From positions 1 to 64,000 of the forward strand of contig NW_026991398.1 in NCBI RefSeq assembly GCF_036370855.1: a stretch of DNA of 64,000 nucleotides, in the 5' to 3' direction. The DNA comes from Dromaius novaehollandiae (Eukaryota > Chordata > Aves > Casuariiformes > Dromaiidae). Positions 21,178 through 29,950 of this stretch are shown one piece after another. The first letter of the stretch is position 1, and the number at the start of each line of letters is the position of its first letter. The notes under the pieces are model-generated. The model saw only the letters and a program-made list of their open reading frames with translations, was not told the origin of the DNA and made no database searches. A program made the translations under genes and the position numbers.

Positions 21178-23433
21178 ATGGACGCGGTACTTAAGGTTGT
21201 ACGCGTGGGTGCCCAGGAATGGGGGCTCTCTATGAGAGCGGATGCAGTAGCGAACTGCGTCGGGCGGCTCCTGAAAGATGGAGCGATAGTTAGACCAGGG
21301 GACATTTTTTCCCCTTCTAACTGGGAGAAGTGCACTCGAGCACTCGCTCAGAGAGCTATGGCCACTAAGAAGGCCGCAGAGCTTAAGACATGGGGAGACA
21401 TAACGATCATTTTACAAAGGACTAGGGAGGAGCTTGAGACCTGGCAGGCTGCCCGCGCGGCGCTGCACATGTCCGCGGAAATGGCGACACAGACAGCAGC
21501 GAACGCAGAGGAGCGAACGGAGGAGATAGAGGGCGAGACGATAGTAGGGGATGAAGTGAGAACGGAGAGTGTGGAAACAGACATAAAGGAGGAGGCGGTT
21601 AATCAAGAACCAGAGCGGGGAGAGGGGGAGGCAGAAACTCCAGAGGCTTACCCAATAACGCCCTCTTCTCCGCCACCGCCGCGGTATCCGTGGAAAGAGA
21701 TGAGGGCGATGGAAGGGGGAGAACTAGGAGAACCAGGAGACCTTTGTGGAGACCGAGATATGAAAAAGCCAGAGGCGGGTAGAGGAAAAGAAAGCAAGGT
21801 GAAAGTGGAGGAGGCAGAAGAAAAGGAAAGACCGCTTATAGTGGATGATCCCCGAGACTGGCTACCGGGGGCCATGATTCGGGTGCAGTGGGAGGACGAA
21901 AGAAGAGAAGAAGCAGGGGAAAGACCAGAAGCAGGGGAAGGACCGAGGGTGCCGCACCCGGGAAAAGATGGCGCTGGCCGAGAGAGGAGTGGGCGTCGAC
22001 CAGCATTGCGGGAGGAGGAGACTGAAGACTCAGGTACAGACTCTGACTCCTTAGAAGGAATAACAACGAAGATGCAGCAACTAGGGCGGAGTTCCCCGCC
22101 GCAGTCAGAGGCGGGAGGGAAAAAGGGGAGGAAAGTCACAAGAGATATGGAGCAGATGTTTATGCTGCTTACAGCTCTGGAAGAAGAAACAGCTAAACAA
22201 AGAGGGCTATCAGAGGCAACAGCTAAACAAAGAGGGCTATCAGAGGCAGCAGCTAAACAAAGAGGGCTATCAGAGACAGCAGGTTCCACCCAAGCGGGAG
22301 GGGGAAAAGAAATTCCCCTAACAGACTGGAAACTGATAGCGACGGAATGTGCCCTGAGTGGCCTCAAGTTTCGTGCGCCAGTAGGGGCCTTCCCAGTACG
22401 AGTTGCCCCGGGGGAGGGGGGGGGGGCAGTGGAATGGATGCCCCTTGACCCAAAGACGGTACAACAGCTATTGAAAGCAGTGCAAGAACAGGGCCTGCGA
22501 CACCCGGTGACACAGACGTTGCTGGACGCAGCGCACGCGGGAGGCCTAATACCGTGGGATTGTCGCGCCCTCGCGCGACTGGTTTTATCGCCCACGATGG
22601 TCCTTATGTGGAAAGAAGCGTGGACCTCGCGCCTGCAGCAGGCGTTGATGGCCGCGCAGGCAGACCCGCAGAACCCACTGGGCCAATCCACCCTAACGCG
22701 GTTAAGAGGAAATGATGCGACCATGGCTACACCCCAGCAGCAGGCAGCGGGCCTGAGACCTCGGGAGATACTGGTGGCAACAGAAGCATCTCGAAAGGCC
22801 TTTGATGATATTGGGCCACTGGTGCAGCAGGCAGACCCATGGACGACTGTGAAGCAGAGAGTGGGAGAGCCGTTTGACAAGTTTTGTGACAGGCTACAGG
22901 CAGCAGTAGAACTTGCATCTTTACCAGACGCTGCAAAAGGAGCGGTGATGTTGGAATGTATCAAACAGCAGGGCAACGAGTTGACAAAAGAAATCCTAAG
23001 AACAGCGCCTAAGGGAGCAAGTCTAGGGCAGACGATCAAGTACGTATTAGAACACCGGGACAAGACCACAGCCCTACAGATTGCTGCAGCAGTTATGGCA
23101 ATGCCGGAGGTTAGAGCTAGAGGAGGTCCAAAAGGAGGCCCATGCTTTGGCTCCGGGCGAATGGGCCATTTGAGAGCACAGTGCACGAATAAGGGAAGTT
23201 ACGCGCGCCCAACAGGGGGTATGGGGAGCCTTACATGCTGGGCCTGTGGAAAACCAGGACACAGAGCACAAGATTGTCGACAGTTGGGAAACGAGAAGCG
23301 GGGAGGGCAACTAGGGGGCCACCCCTCCCCGGTGAGCCGGCCTCAAGTAGCCCCCGTCAACAACAACACACCGCTGATGGACAGCTCCAGCGACCAAACT
23401 CCGAAGGGAAACCCTGCGTGGCCCTGGTCTTAG
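21178..23433 (+). CDS. gag: Endogenous retroviral Gag polyprotein
   Basis: An uninterrupted 751-codon frame encoding the structural polyprotein of the provirus. Residues ~1-95 resemble alpharetroviral matrix. Residues ~100-370 are a long Glu/Arg-rich linker holding P-P-P-P-R-Y-P (21671-21690), a late-domain-like stretch interrupted by Arg. Three 30-bp direct repeats (22189-22278) encode T/A-A-K-Q-R-G-L-S-E. Capsid follows, with the major homology region G-E-P-F-D-K-F near 22864. Two nucleocapsid zinc knuckles follow: the first (23143-23184) has Ser at the second ligand position, the second (23236-23277) is a complete C-C-H-C. The ATG at 21178 is the first after the primer site and has A at -3. 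Unlike in alpharetroviruses, protease is not in this frame. An open frame of this length in an otherwise broken provirus may be chance or retained coding. Confidence 0.88.
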   Translation: MDAVLKVVRVGAQEWGLSMRADAVANCVGRLLKDGAIVRPGDIFSPSNWEKCTRALAQRAMATKKAAELKTWGDITIILQRTREELETWQAARAALHMSAEMATQTAANAEERTEEIEGETIVGDEVRTESVETDIKEEAVNQEPERGEGEAETPEAYPITPSSPPPPRYPWKEMRAMEGGELGEPGDLCGDRDMKKPEAGRGKESKVKVEEAEEKERPLIVDDPRDWLPGAMIRVQWEDERREEAGERPEAGEGPRVPHPGKDGAGRERSGRRPALREEETEDSGTDSDSLEGITTKMQQLGRSSPPQSEAGGKKGRKVTRDMEQMFMLLTALEEETAKQRGLSEATAKQRGLSEAAAKQRGLSETAGSTQAGGGKEIPLTDWKLIATECALSGLKFRAPVGAFPVRVAPGEGGGAVEWMPLDPKTVQQLLKAVQEQGLRHPVTQTLLDAAHAGGLIPWDCRALARLVLSPTMVLMWKEAWTSRLQQALMAAQADPQNPLGQSTLTRLRGNDATMATPQQQAAGLRPREILVATEASRKAFDDIGPLVQQADPWTTVKQRVGEPFDKFCDRLQAAVELASLPDAAKGAVMLECIKQQGNELTKEILRTAPKGASLGQTIKYVLEHRDKTTALQIAAAVMAMPEVRARGGPKGGPCFGSGRMGHLRAQCTNKGSYARPTGGMGSLTCWACGKPGHRAQDCRQLGNEKRGGQLGGHPSPVSRPQVAPVNNNTPLMDSSSDQTPKGNPAWPWS
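22189..22278 (+). repeat. Three 30-bp direct repeats inside gag
   Basis: ACAGCTAAACAAAGAGGGCT begins each unit (22189, 22219, 22249). The units are in frame and nearly identical, adding about 20 residues just before capsid. They probably arose by replication slippage. Confidence 0.9.
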
Positions 23434-23780
23434 GGTGTGAGAAGAGACCCCAAGTAAAAGCGCATCTGATAGGCCCACCAGGGGCGGGTCCTCCTAGCAT
23501 CCCCTTAATAATGATGCTAGATACGGGGGCAGATGTTACATGTGTGCCCTCGTGGTTGTGGCCATCGAGTTGGCCAGCAAAAGTGGCAAGCTCGTTAGAT
23601 GGAGTGGGAGGCAGGGTGGAGGCTATGATTTCTGAAACCGATATCACAACTGTATTGGAGGACCCGGATAGGCCTGCTTAGATCATCCGTGTGCGGCCGT
23701 ACATAACTGCCATAGGGGAACCATTCTTAGGGCGAGATGCCTTATTGCAAAGCGGCTTTCACCTGACAAATTTAGGGTAA
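23400..23780 (+). pseudogene. pro: Endogenous retroviral protease (broken)
   Basis: An aspartic protease domain in the -1 frame relative to gag. The catalytic L-D-T-G-A-D lies near 23519-23536, a flap-like G-V-G-G near 23601, and the C-terminal L-G-R-D motif near 23729. An in-frame TAG at 23679-23681 cuts the domain before that motif, so it is inactive as it stands. The frame ends with TAA at 23778-23780, just past the slippery site. Alpharetroviral pro is normally fused in frame with gag. The offset here means either an indel between the zinc knuckles and protease or a genuinely separate pro frame. Confidence 0.82.
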
Positions 23781-23844
23781 GGGCCACTGCCTACCTCCTC
23801 GGGGCTCATTTCGCTGTCCCGCTGACATGGTGCTCCAGTGAGCC
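23768..23844 (+). promoter_or_regulatory. pro-pol -1 ribosomal frameshift signal
   Basis: The slippery heptamer A-AAT-TTA (23768-23774) is in phase with pro. After a 7-nt spacer, GGCCACTG (23782-23789) can pair fully with CAGTGAGCC (23836-23844), leaving one bulged A. Slipping back one base enters the pol frame. The heptamer and its place match the known alpharetroviral signal. Confidence 0.82.
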
Positions 23845-25862
23845 TGTGTGGGTAGAGCAGTGGCCATTGACAGGGGACAAATTGGCGGCTGCCCGACAAA
23901 TAGTAAGTAGAGAACTAGAGCAGGGACACCTGGAGGAAAGCCACAGTCCCTGGAACACTCCTATATTTGTGATACACAAAAAGGATAAGTCTAAATTTCG
24001 ATTACTGCACGACCTACGAGCGGTAAATCAGCAGATGGAAGCGATGGGTGCCCTCCAGCCGGGGTTGCCACTACCATCAGCAATACCAAAGAATTGGCCA
24101 GTGGTGGTGATGGATATCCAAGATTGCTTTTTCTCTATACCATTAGCCTCAGGACAAAGCTCGATTTGCCTTCACACTGCCCTCAGAGAATCTGCAGGAG
24201 CCAGCAGCATGATATCAATGGACAGTCCTCCCGCAGGGCATGAAAAATTCACCTACGATTTGTCAGGCGGCAGTAGCTAAGGTATTGCAGCCGGTAAGGG
24301 CGCAGCTCCCGCGCGCGCTTATCATCCATTACATGGACGACCTCCTAATAGCTGCAGAGACCCAGCAAGAAACCGATCAGGCAGAACAGGCAGTAATTAA
24401 CTGCCTAAATGAAGCGGGATTGTACGTCCAGAAAGCGAAGATGCAAAGAGGAGAATCTGTCGACTATCTGGGAACCACCATCCTCCCCAGAGCTGTGGTC
24501 CCACAGCCGATAAAGCTCAATAAAGAGATACGGACGTTGCATGATGTACAGCAATTGGTTGGAGCTCTCCAATGGCTGTGAGGGCTGATAGGTATTCCCG
24601 AGGAGTGGATGGAGCCACTGTTCGAGTTGCTCAAGGGCCGCAAACCATGGGAACCGAGGCAGATGACACCGAACGCGTTAGAAGCCCTCCGAAAAATAGA
24701 AGATCTCATGGCAAAGGACGGAGTAATGAGATACAACCCGGCCAGACCAATCAATCTGTACGTGGCAGTTACAAGAACAGGAGCCATAGGCGTTCTAGGA
24801 CAAGAGGCGCCGGAGCGTCCGGAAGTCGTATGGTGGATAGTGTCAAACCAAATAAGTACAGCATACGTCACAATCGTAACAGCGTTGGCACAGATGATAC
24901 AGAAGGGACGGACCGCCACCGTTCGGCACTTTGCGAAGGAGCCTGAGTCTATTTACCTGCCGGTAAAAAGGAGTCAATGGGACAGCGTGGTCCAGAAACA
25001 AGATAGTATAGCAATAGCTTTAGAAGGATTCCCAGGAACAATCAGATTATCGCCTGTGCTGGAGATGTATACACACCTCTCCGTCCTTCGGCCCCATCTG
25101 AAAGCCCGAGTGCTACAGCGACCTGCACCAGGGCGCACAGTGTTCACCGACGCGTCATCGGTGACCAGGGCAGCGGTCGTTGTGTGGCAAGATCAAAAGG
25201 CCCAATGGCACCGAGTGAAGATCAGCGAGCCGGACAGTAGCGTACAGCATCTAGAGGCCCGAGCTGTGGCGCAGGCATTGCAAATGTGGCCAGAAGAGCA
25301 TTTGAATGTAGTGACAGACTCCATGTTCGTCTTTAAATTGTTACACAACATGTCGTATCCCGGATGGGCCGGATCGCCCATTGCGCTAATGCTAGAAGAA
25401 GCCCTACAACAGCGGCGGGCCACTGCCTCCGTTATTCATGTTCGGAGTCATGAGGCAATCCAAGGAGTGTACCAAGAGGGCAACAATAAAGCCGATCAAG
25501 CGGCCAAAGATGTGTGGACAGTCGCAGAAGCAAGGCAGGTGCACGACCTTCTCCATGTTGGTGCAAAAGCACTGGCAAAAAGCTGCAACATCCCCCTCAC
25601 CACGGCTCGTGAAGTGGTTGCGGCTTGCCCGTATTGCCAAAAAACCCCCCTGTGGGGCGCCGGCATCAACCCCAGGGGGCTGAAAGGAAACCAAATATGG
25701 CAAACGGACTTCACAATATGCCAGCGACTTCGACCACGGCCCTGGCTGGCTGTCACAGTGGACACACACAGCGGTATCATCGTTGTGACCAAACATAAAC
25801 GAGTCACAGCGCAGGCGGCACAGTTGCATTGGCACACGGTAGTGGTAATTGGCTTGGGCTAG
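23769..25862 (+). pseudogene. pol: Endogenous retroviral Pol: RT, RNase H and truncated integrase
   Basis: Reverse transcriptase starts after the frameshift site and reads cleanly to about 24155, where a one-base-type indel changes frame. In the new frame there are in-frame TGA codons at 24210-24212 and 24579-24581. The active-site Y-M-D-D is at 24330-24341. RNase H keeps its acidic residues: F-T-D-A (25143-25154), then the H-L-E, T-D-S and N-K-A-D stretches downstream. Integrase keeps the H-x3-H (25542-25556) and C-x2-C (25626-25637) zinc ligands and the first core Asp (W-Q-T-D), but the frame stops at 25860-25862 before the rest of the core. The missing part fits a deletion running into env. 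No active enzyme is expected. Confidence 0.88.
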
Positions 25863-26035
25863 GACCATGGGCCAGGCAATTACTAATAGAAGGGTTGCGC
25901 CTGCTGCTGATGCTCGTGCTAGGCATATTAGCATGTAGGCTAGTGTTTAGATGCTTGGTAAGACAACTGCTAGAAAAGGGGTGGTCCCACCCACACCCGC
26001 ACTATGAACGCTTAACCCGCGACACGGCAATTTAA
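25850..26035 (+). pseudogene. env: Env transmembrane-tail remnant
   Basis: The last ~60 codons before the polypurine tract hold a hydrophobic stretch (L-L-L-M-L-V-L-G-I-L-A-C) followed by basic residues and a short polar tail, as at the C-terminus of a retroviral transmembrane subunit. It overlaps the end of pol in another frame, marking the deletion junction near 25840-25860. Surface and fusion parts are absent. The assignment rests on position and hydrophobicity, not a strong motif. Confidence 0.6.
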
Positions 26036-26058
26036 AGCAAATAGCATAGCCAAAGCAT

Positions 26059-26071
26059 GGGGAGGGGGAGA
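26059..26071 (+). other. Polypurine tract
   Basis: GGGGAGGGGGAGA directly abuts the 3' LTR, the expected plus-strand primer site. Confidence 0.85.
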
Positions 26072-26291
26072 TGTAGGGAACGGCAATCGGAAGATCTCGC
26101 GATGGCACGGAAAGAGGAAGGATATGACGTAGAGATAGCAGTATGCTTGTAGGTATATAAGCGAATGCATACGTACAATAAACGCCATTTGTAGCATCCT
26201 CATATTGGTGTCAGTGCTCATTGGCCCGGAGGCAGGAGGAGCCTCCGTGCCGTCTCAGACGAACGGGAGATTGTCGCATCAGAAGGCGACA
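26072..26291 (+). repeat. 3' LTR
   Basis: 220 bp, TGTAGGG to GCGACA, with AATAAA at 26177-26182. About nine substitutions and a 10-bp deletion separate it from the 5' LTR. Confidence 0.92.
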
Positions 26292-26689
26292 TTGTGAGGT
26301 CCCTTCTGCCCAAGTACCTGACTGGATAGCAGCAGGCACAGAGCTGGGTCGTGTCCATCAGGTAGCTGAAAGGCTGGCAGCTGGTGCGTGGGCTTGGATG
26401 TTGTTTGTGAGGTTCTTTGTAGCTGATCAGCTGATGGGCCACTAAGAGGCTGATGGGTGGCAAAGTTATGATGAGGCGAATTCTGTCTTGGAAGTTCCTA
26501 AGCTACTAGGAGGACCCTGGCTGTGAAGATGACAGTGATGTCACTTCTGTCTCTGAAGATGATGGTCCAGCAACAGGCACCGGTGTGTGGAAGTGCCTGT
26601 GAGGTCACTTGTCCTGGAGAAGGCGTTAGGCAGCAGGCTCACAGCTTGGGAATGTGCTTCTGAGGGCACTTGTGCCTGAGGACCTGATT
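26292..26689. repeat. 64-bp-period satellite, unit A left block
   Basis: Degenerate units of the type GTGAGGTCACTTCTG…GGCCAGCAGCAGGCAC, the family found at 44940-45970. The provirus 3' LTR ends exactly at the start of this block. Confidence 0.75.
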
Positions 26690-27070
26690 AGACAGCAGGC
26701 ACAGAGCCTGCTGATACAGAGCCTGCAGGCAGAGAGCCCTCGCCCTGCTGCCAACACTCTTCCCAGTGCAGCCCAGGAAGCCATTGGCTTTCTTTGCCAC
26801 AAGGACATGTTGCTGCCTCATGCTGCTTCATGTTGTCTACAAGGACCCCCAGGTCCTTCTCTGCAAAGCTGCTTTCCAGCTGGTCAGCACCCAGTGTGTC
26901 CTGGGTTACTCTTTCTCATGTCCTGGGTTACTCTTTCTCACATGCAAGACGTTGCATTTCCCTTTGTGGAGCTTCATGAGGTTCCTCTGTGCCCATTTCT
27001 CCAGCCTGCTGAGGTCTCTCTGAATGGCAGTGCAGACAGCTGTTGTATCATGGCTGTGTTTTAGGAGAAG
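26690..27070 (-). mobile_element. CR1 LINE ORF2 fragment (unit A)
   Basis: The minus strand reads the C-terminal part of CR1 reverse transcriptase: Q-R-D-L-S-R-L-E-K-W-A near 27040, N-L-M-K-L-H-K-G-K-C, then A-K-K-A-N-G-F-L-G-C near 26780. A ~20-bp stretch with TCCTGGGTTACTCTTTCTCA is doubled near 26898-26940. It is flanked by satellite on both sides and has its counterpart in unit B. Confidence 0.85.
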
Positions 27071-27440
27071 ATTGTGTCTCAGGAGCTTGTAGGCCTTTAG
27101 GTCTACATGCACATGACCCTGCAGGGGGACTGTGAGGTGACTTCTGTGTCTGCAGGTGATGGGCCAGGAACAAGCAGAGGAGTTGGAAACTGTCTGTGAG
27201 GTGACTTGTGCCTGAGTATCTGACTGGAGAGCAGCTGGCACGTAGCTGGGTCATGTCCCTCTGAGAAGCTAACCTGCCAGCAGCAGTCATATAGGGTTGG
27301 AAGGTGATGATGAGAGTACTGGTTTCTGAGGGGTTGATGGGCTCCAAAGCTCAAAGGCCAATCTGAGGCAGGCACATGGCCACAAAGGTGATGGTGAGGT
27401 CACTTCTGTCTCTGCAAGTGATGGGCAAGGAGCAGCAGTC
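27071..27440. repeat. 64-bp-period satellite, unit A right block
   Basis: More degenerate units (CTGTGAGGTGACTTGTGCCT, GATGGGCCAGGAACAAGCAG) continue on the far side of the CR1 fragment, so the CR1 interrupted one array. Confidence 0.7.
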
Positions 27441-29950
27441 TGTGAGGTGACTTGTGTCCCAGTACCTGGGGTGTGAGTTTTCTACCTGTGTGGTTTGCAC
27501 CTCTAAGTAGATGGTTCCATCCTCTCCAGTCTTTCTTTCCTGAAGCTCAGACATGTACGTTTTGCCCTCAGGGGAGCTGAATCCCGCCCATGACGGTTAA
27601 ACCCATGCCCTGTGTTCATCCAGAGGACAGCAGAGAGGGTTTTCTCCTGCTGGCTTGCTCCCATGCCACAGGGGCTCTTCAGCTGGGATTTGTCTCCCCT
27701 TGTTCTGGACAACTGCCATTTGGAAGTCCGTCCACTCTTGCTCGTACAGGCTTCTCTTACAGCTGACAGAGGGTCTCAACCCTCATCTGGGGTAATTCAT
27801 CCTTGCAGCACCATGAACTCATCTGGCTCCTTCATCCTCTTGGCCTCTGGGAGCCTGATCCGCCCAGGCACAGCCTGGCTATTAGCTCACTCCTGGACTC
27901 TTCTTTAGAGGTGAACCCCCTGTGAGATGATATCCCAAGTGTGGTTCTGAGGCTAATTTGGACAAAGGTGCCCTCTTGGCATTGAGGTGTGGAAAAAATG
28001 AGGTTCAATTCCTTCTAGTGGCAGGTCCGCTGCAGAGGGGCGAGTCCTGAGCAGGGTGGCCGTGAGCCATGCCTGCCTGCCTGCCAGCCGCGGGCGGGTG
28101 GGATGGCTGCAGCAGAGGTGCCCTCACAGTCAGCACCCAGACAGGGACCTTTCACTTGTGTCACCCCCTCCCCTCCCCAGGACTGTAATTGCTGCTGGGT
28201 GGGCTCTCTGAGGTGCTGGGTGACATCACAATGCCTGCTGGTGAGCACATCTGCTGAGGGCCAATCAGGCTGCTGCAGTGGAAGTGACCTTCACAGTCAA
28301 CACTGCAGCCATGTCCTTTTTGCCTGCCTCTCCCCATGCTCTGCAGATGCAGAAGAAAGGAGAGAGAGGCAGAAGAGAAAAGAAGTATGTCTGTTCGAAT
28401 ACCATAGTTCCTCAGAACAAAATTTTCTCCATGCAGAGTGCTGGTAGGAAATGAAGAAGAAATGAATAACTGTAAGTATATATATATATATATATAAAAT
28501 AAATATATACAGTAAAAAAAGAAATAAAAAATCCATTCCAACTAATAAAAAAGAATTTTTGTGGAGACGGGGATTTTTTTCAGCTCTTCCGTAGAGTTAA
28601 TTTTTGAATGGGTTTCACCTTATGACTAAAAATCAGTGTTCCGGCCTTTATTCATCTGCTGACATATAGAGGCTGTTACTGCCTGAGATGCCCTGGGGTG
28701 GCTGTGTGCCCATGGGGAGCTGGGAAATGTGACCCAGGACCTACGGGAACCTTTTTGGAGCATTAGGTGGTCACCAGCAGAAGTCTCTCAAGACCTCTCA
28801 GTGAGACAACTTATTTCTCTCCCTTGACTAGAAAAGAAAGTCCAGACACTTGCGTTAGACATAGACGTGCACTAAAATTGCCTGGCATGGAGTGAGATCA
28901 GTCTCATCCCTGTTGTCACCTCAAATGCAGTAGCACTGCATTTACCGTGCAGGGAAGGAAACGGGAGTGTGGCTAGATGATTAGGGACTCCTTTCAGACA
29001 TCACTCTACCACAGCTATGTTGAGGTTTGTGCAGATTTGGCCACCCAAAGATGCAGCATTTCACTGAAGCTGGTCACCCTGCTTGCCTCTATCAGTCGAG
29101 AGAGCCCGACACCTCAGTGTGTGACTCGCTCTGCAGTGAGGAGTGGCATGGACAGCCCTGGGCAGGGGGTGGTTTTGGTGCTCTGGACTCTGTGCAAGAC
29201 ACAAAAATATCTGTTTTAATGGTGCAGGCCTGATTATAACAGGAAGGTCTACAAACAGTCAATACAAAACAAAATGAGGAAGAAATTAAGAGAATGATCA
29301 AAAGCTAAGGAAAGTTTGGTTACAGTTTCCAGGTTTTAACCTTCTTTGTGTTCTTATGGTCCTTCTTTGCTTTGTTTTCATTTCTTTAATATAGTGGTCT
29401 TTTATGGGGATTTTGTGGTTTTTCTTTGTTTTATTTTTTTTGTTTTCAGAAAGAAAGAGTTTTTCAGAACTGGGGTGGGATGCCATCACAGGGTCATGGA
29501 CATGTGGTGCCATTGCAGGTGCCCTGGTCCCCTCTGCCCAGCCTCCATCTGCAGCTCCCAGGGGCTCCAGTCTCCCGCAGGTCCAATGGGAGAGCTGCCA
29601 GGTCCAGGCAGGTGCCTCAGATGCACCGGGGCCTCTCCAAGTGCCACGGGGTGCTTGTGGTTGGACATCTGAGCTCTGCCTGGAAAGGTGAAGAACAGTT
29701 TTCAAGATTTCAAAAATATGAGCACACTTTCAACAGCTGAAAGGATTGACTAATCTTAATGCCAATGTTTTCCCATGATGAAATAGTGGAAATTTTGAGG
29801 AAGAGTACATCTCTGGAGAAAATTGATCTGTCCCTGACAACTTGCATTACTGCTCTGTTATGCTGTGGATGGCATCTCAGGAATCTTTCACATATTCCCC
29901 CATGTCCCTATTAAAGTGATCGTTTCTAAAGTCCTCTTTGCATCAGACTA
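27441..29950. other. Unit A left flank, non-coding
   Basis: Shared with 48391-50924 at high similarity. Contains a (TA)n run near 28478-28495 and T-rich stretches near 29340-29450. Short open frames are not conserved in a coding pattern. No gene seen. Confidence 0.6.

Larger units (their letters stand above)
20886..26291 (+). mobile_element. Defective alpharetrovirus-like endogenous provirus (5.4 kb)
   Basis: LTR, primer site, gag, pro, pol, env remnant, polypurine tract and LTR occur in order on the plus strand. Alpharetroviral traits seen directly are the tRNA-Trp primer site, AATAAACGCCATTT in the LTR, an alpharetrovirus-like matrix start, and an AAATTTA frameshift site between pro and pol. 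Defects are a stop in pro, a frameshift and two in-frame TGA codons in pol, an integrase cut off in its core, and almost all of env deleted. The LTRs differ at about nine positions plus a 10-bp indel in ~220 bp, so the insertion is not recent. Flanks do not match: left is ACAGAAA, right TTGTGAGG inside the 64-bp satellite. It cannot make infectious particles. Confidence 0.93.

Noticed and set aside
21648-23186. 512-residue open frame antisense to gag
   Set aside because: It lies wholly opposite the gag frame, has no recognisable domain, and is explained by codon bias in gag.
20880-26297. Target-site duplication around the provirus
   Set aside because: ACAGAAA on the left and TTGTGA on the right do not match, so none is reported.
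28470-28500. (TA)n run as a promoter or origin
   Set aside because: An ordinary microsatellite, also present in unit B with a different length; nothing nearby supports a function.
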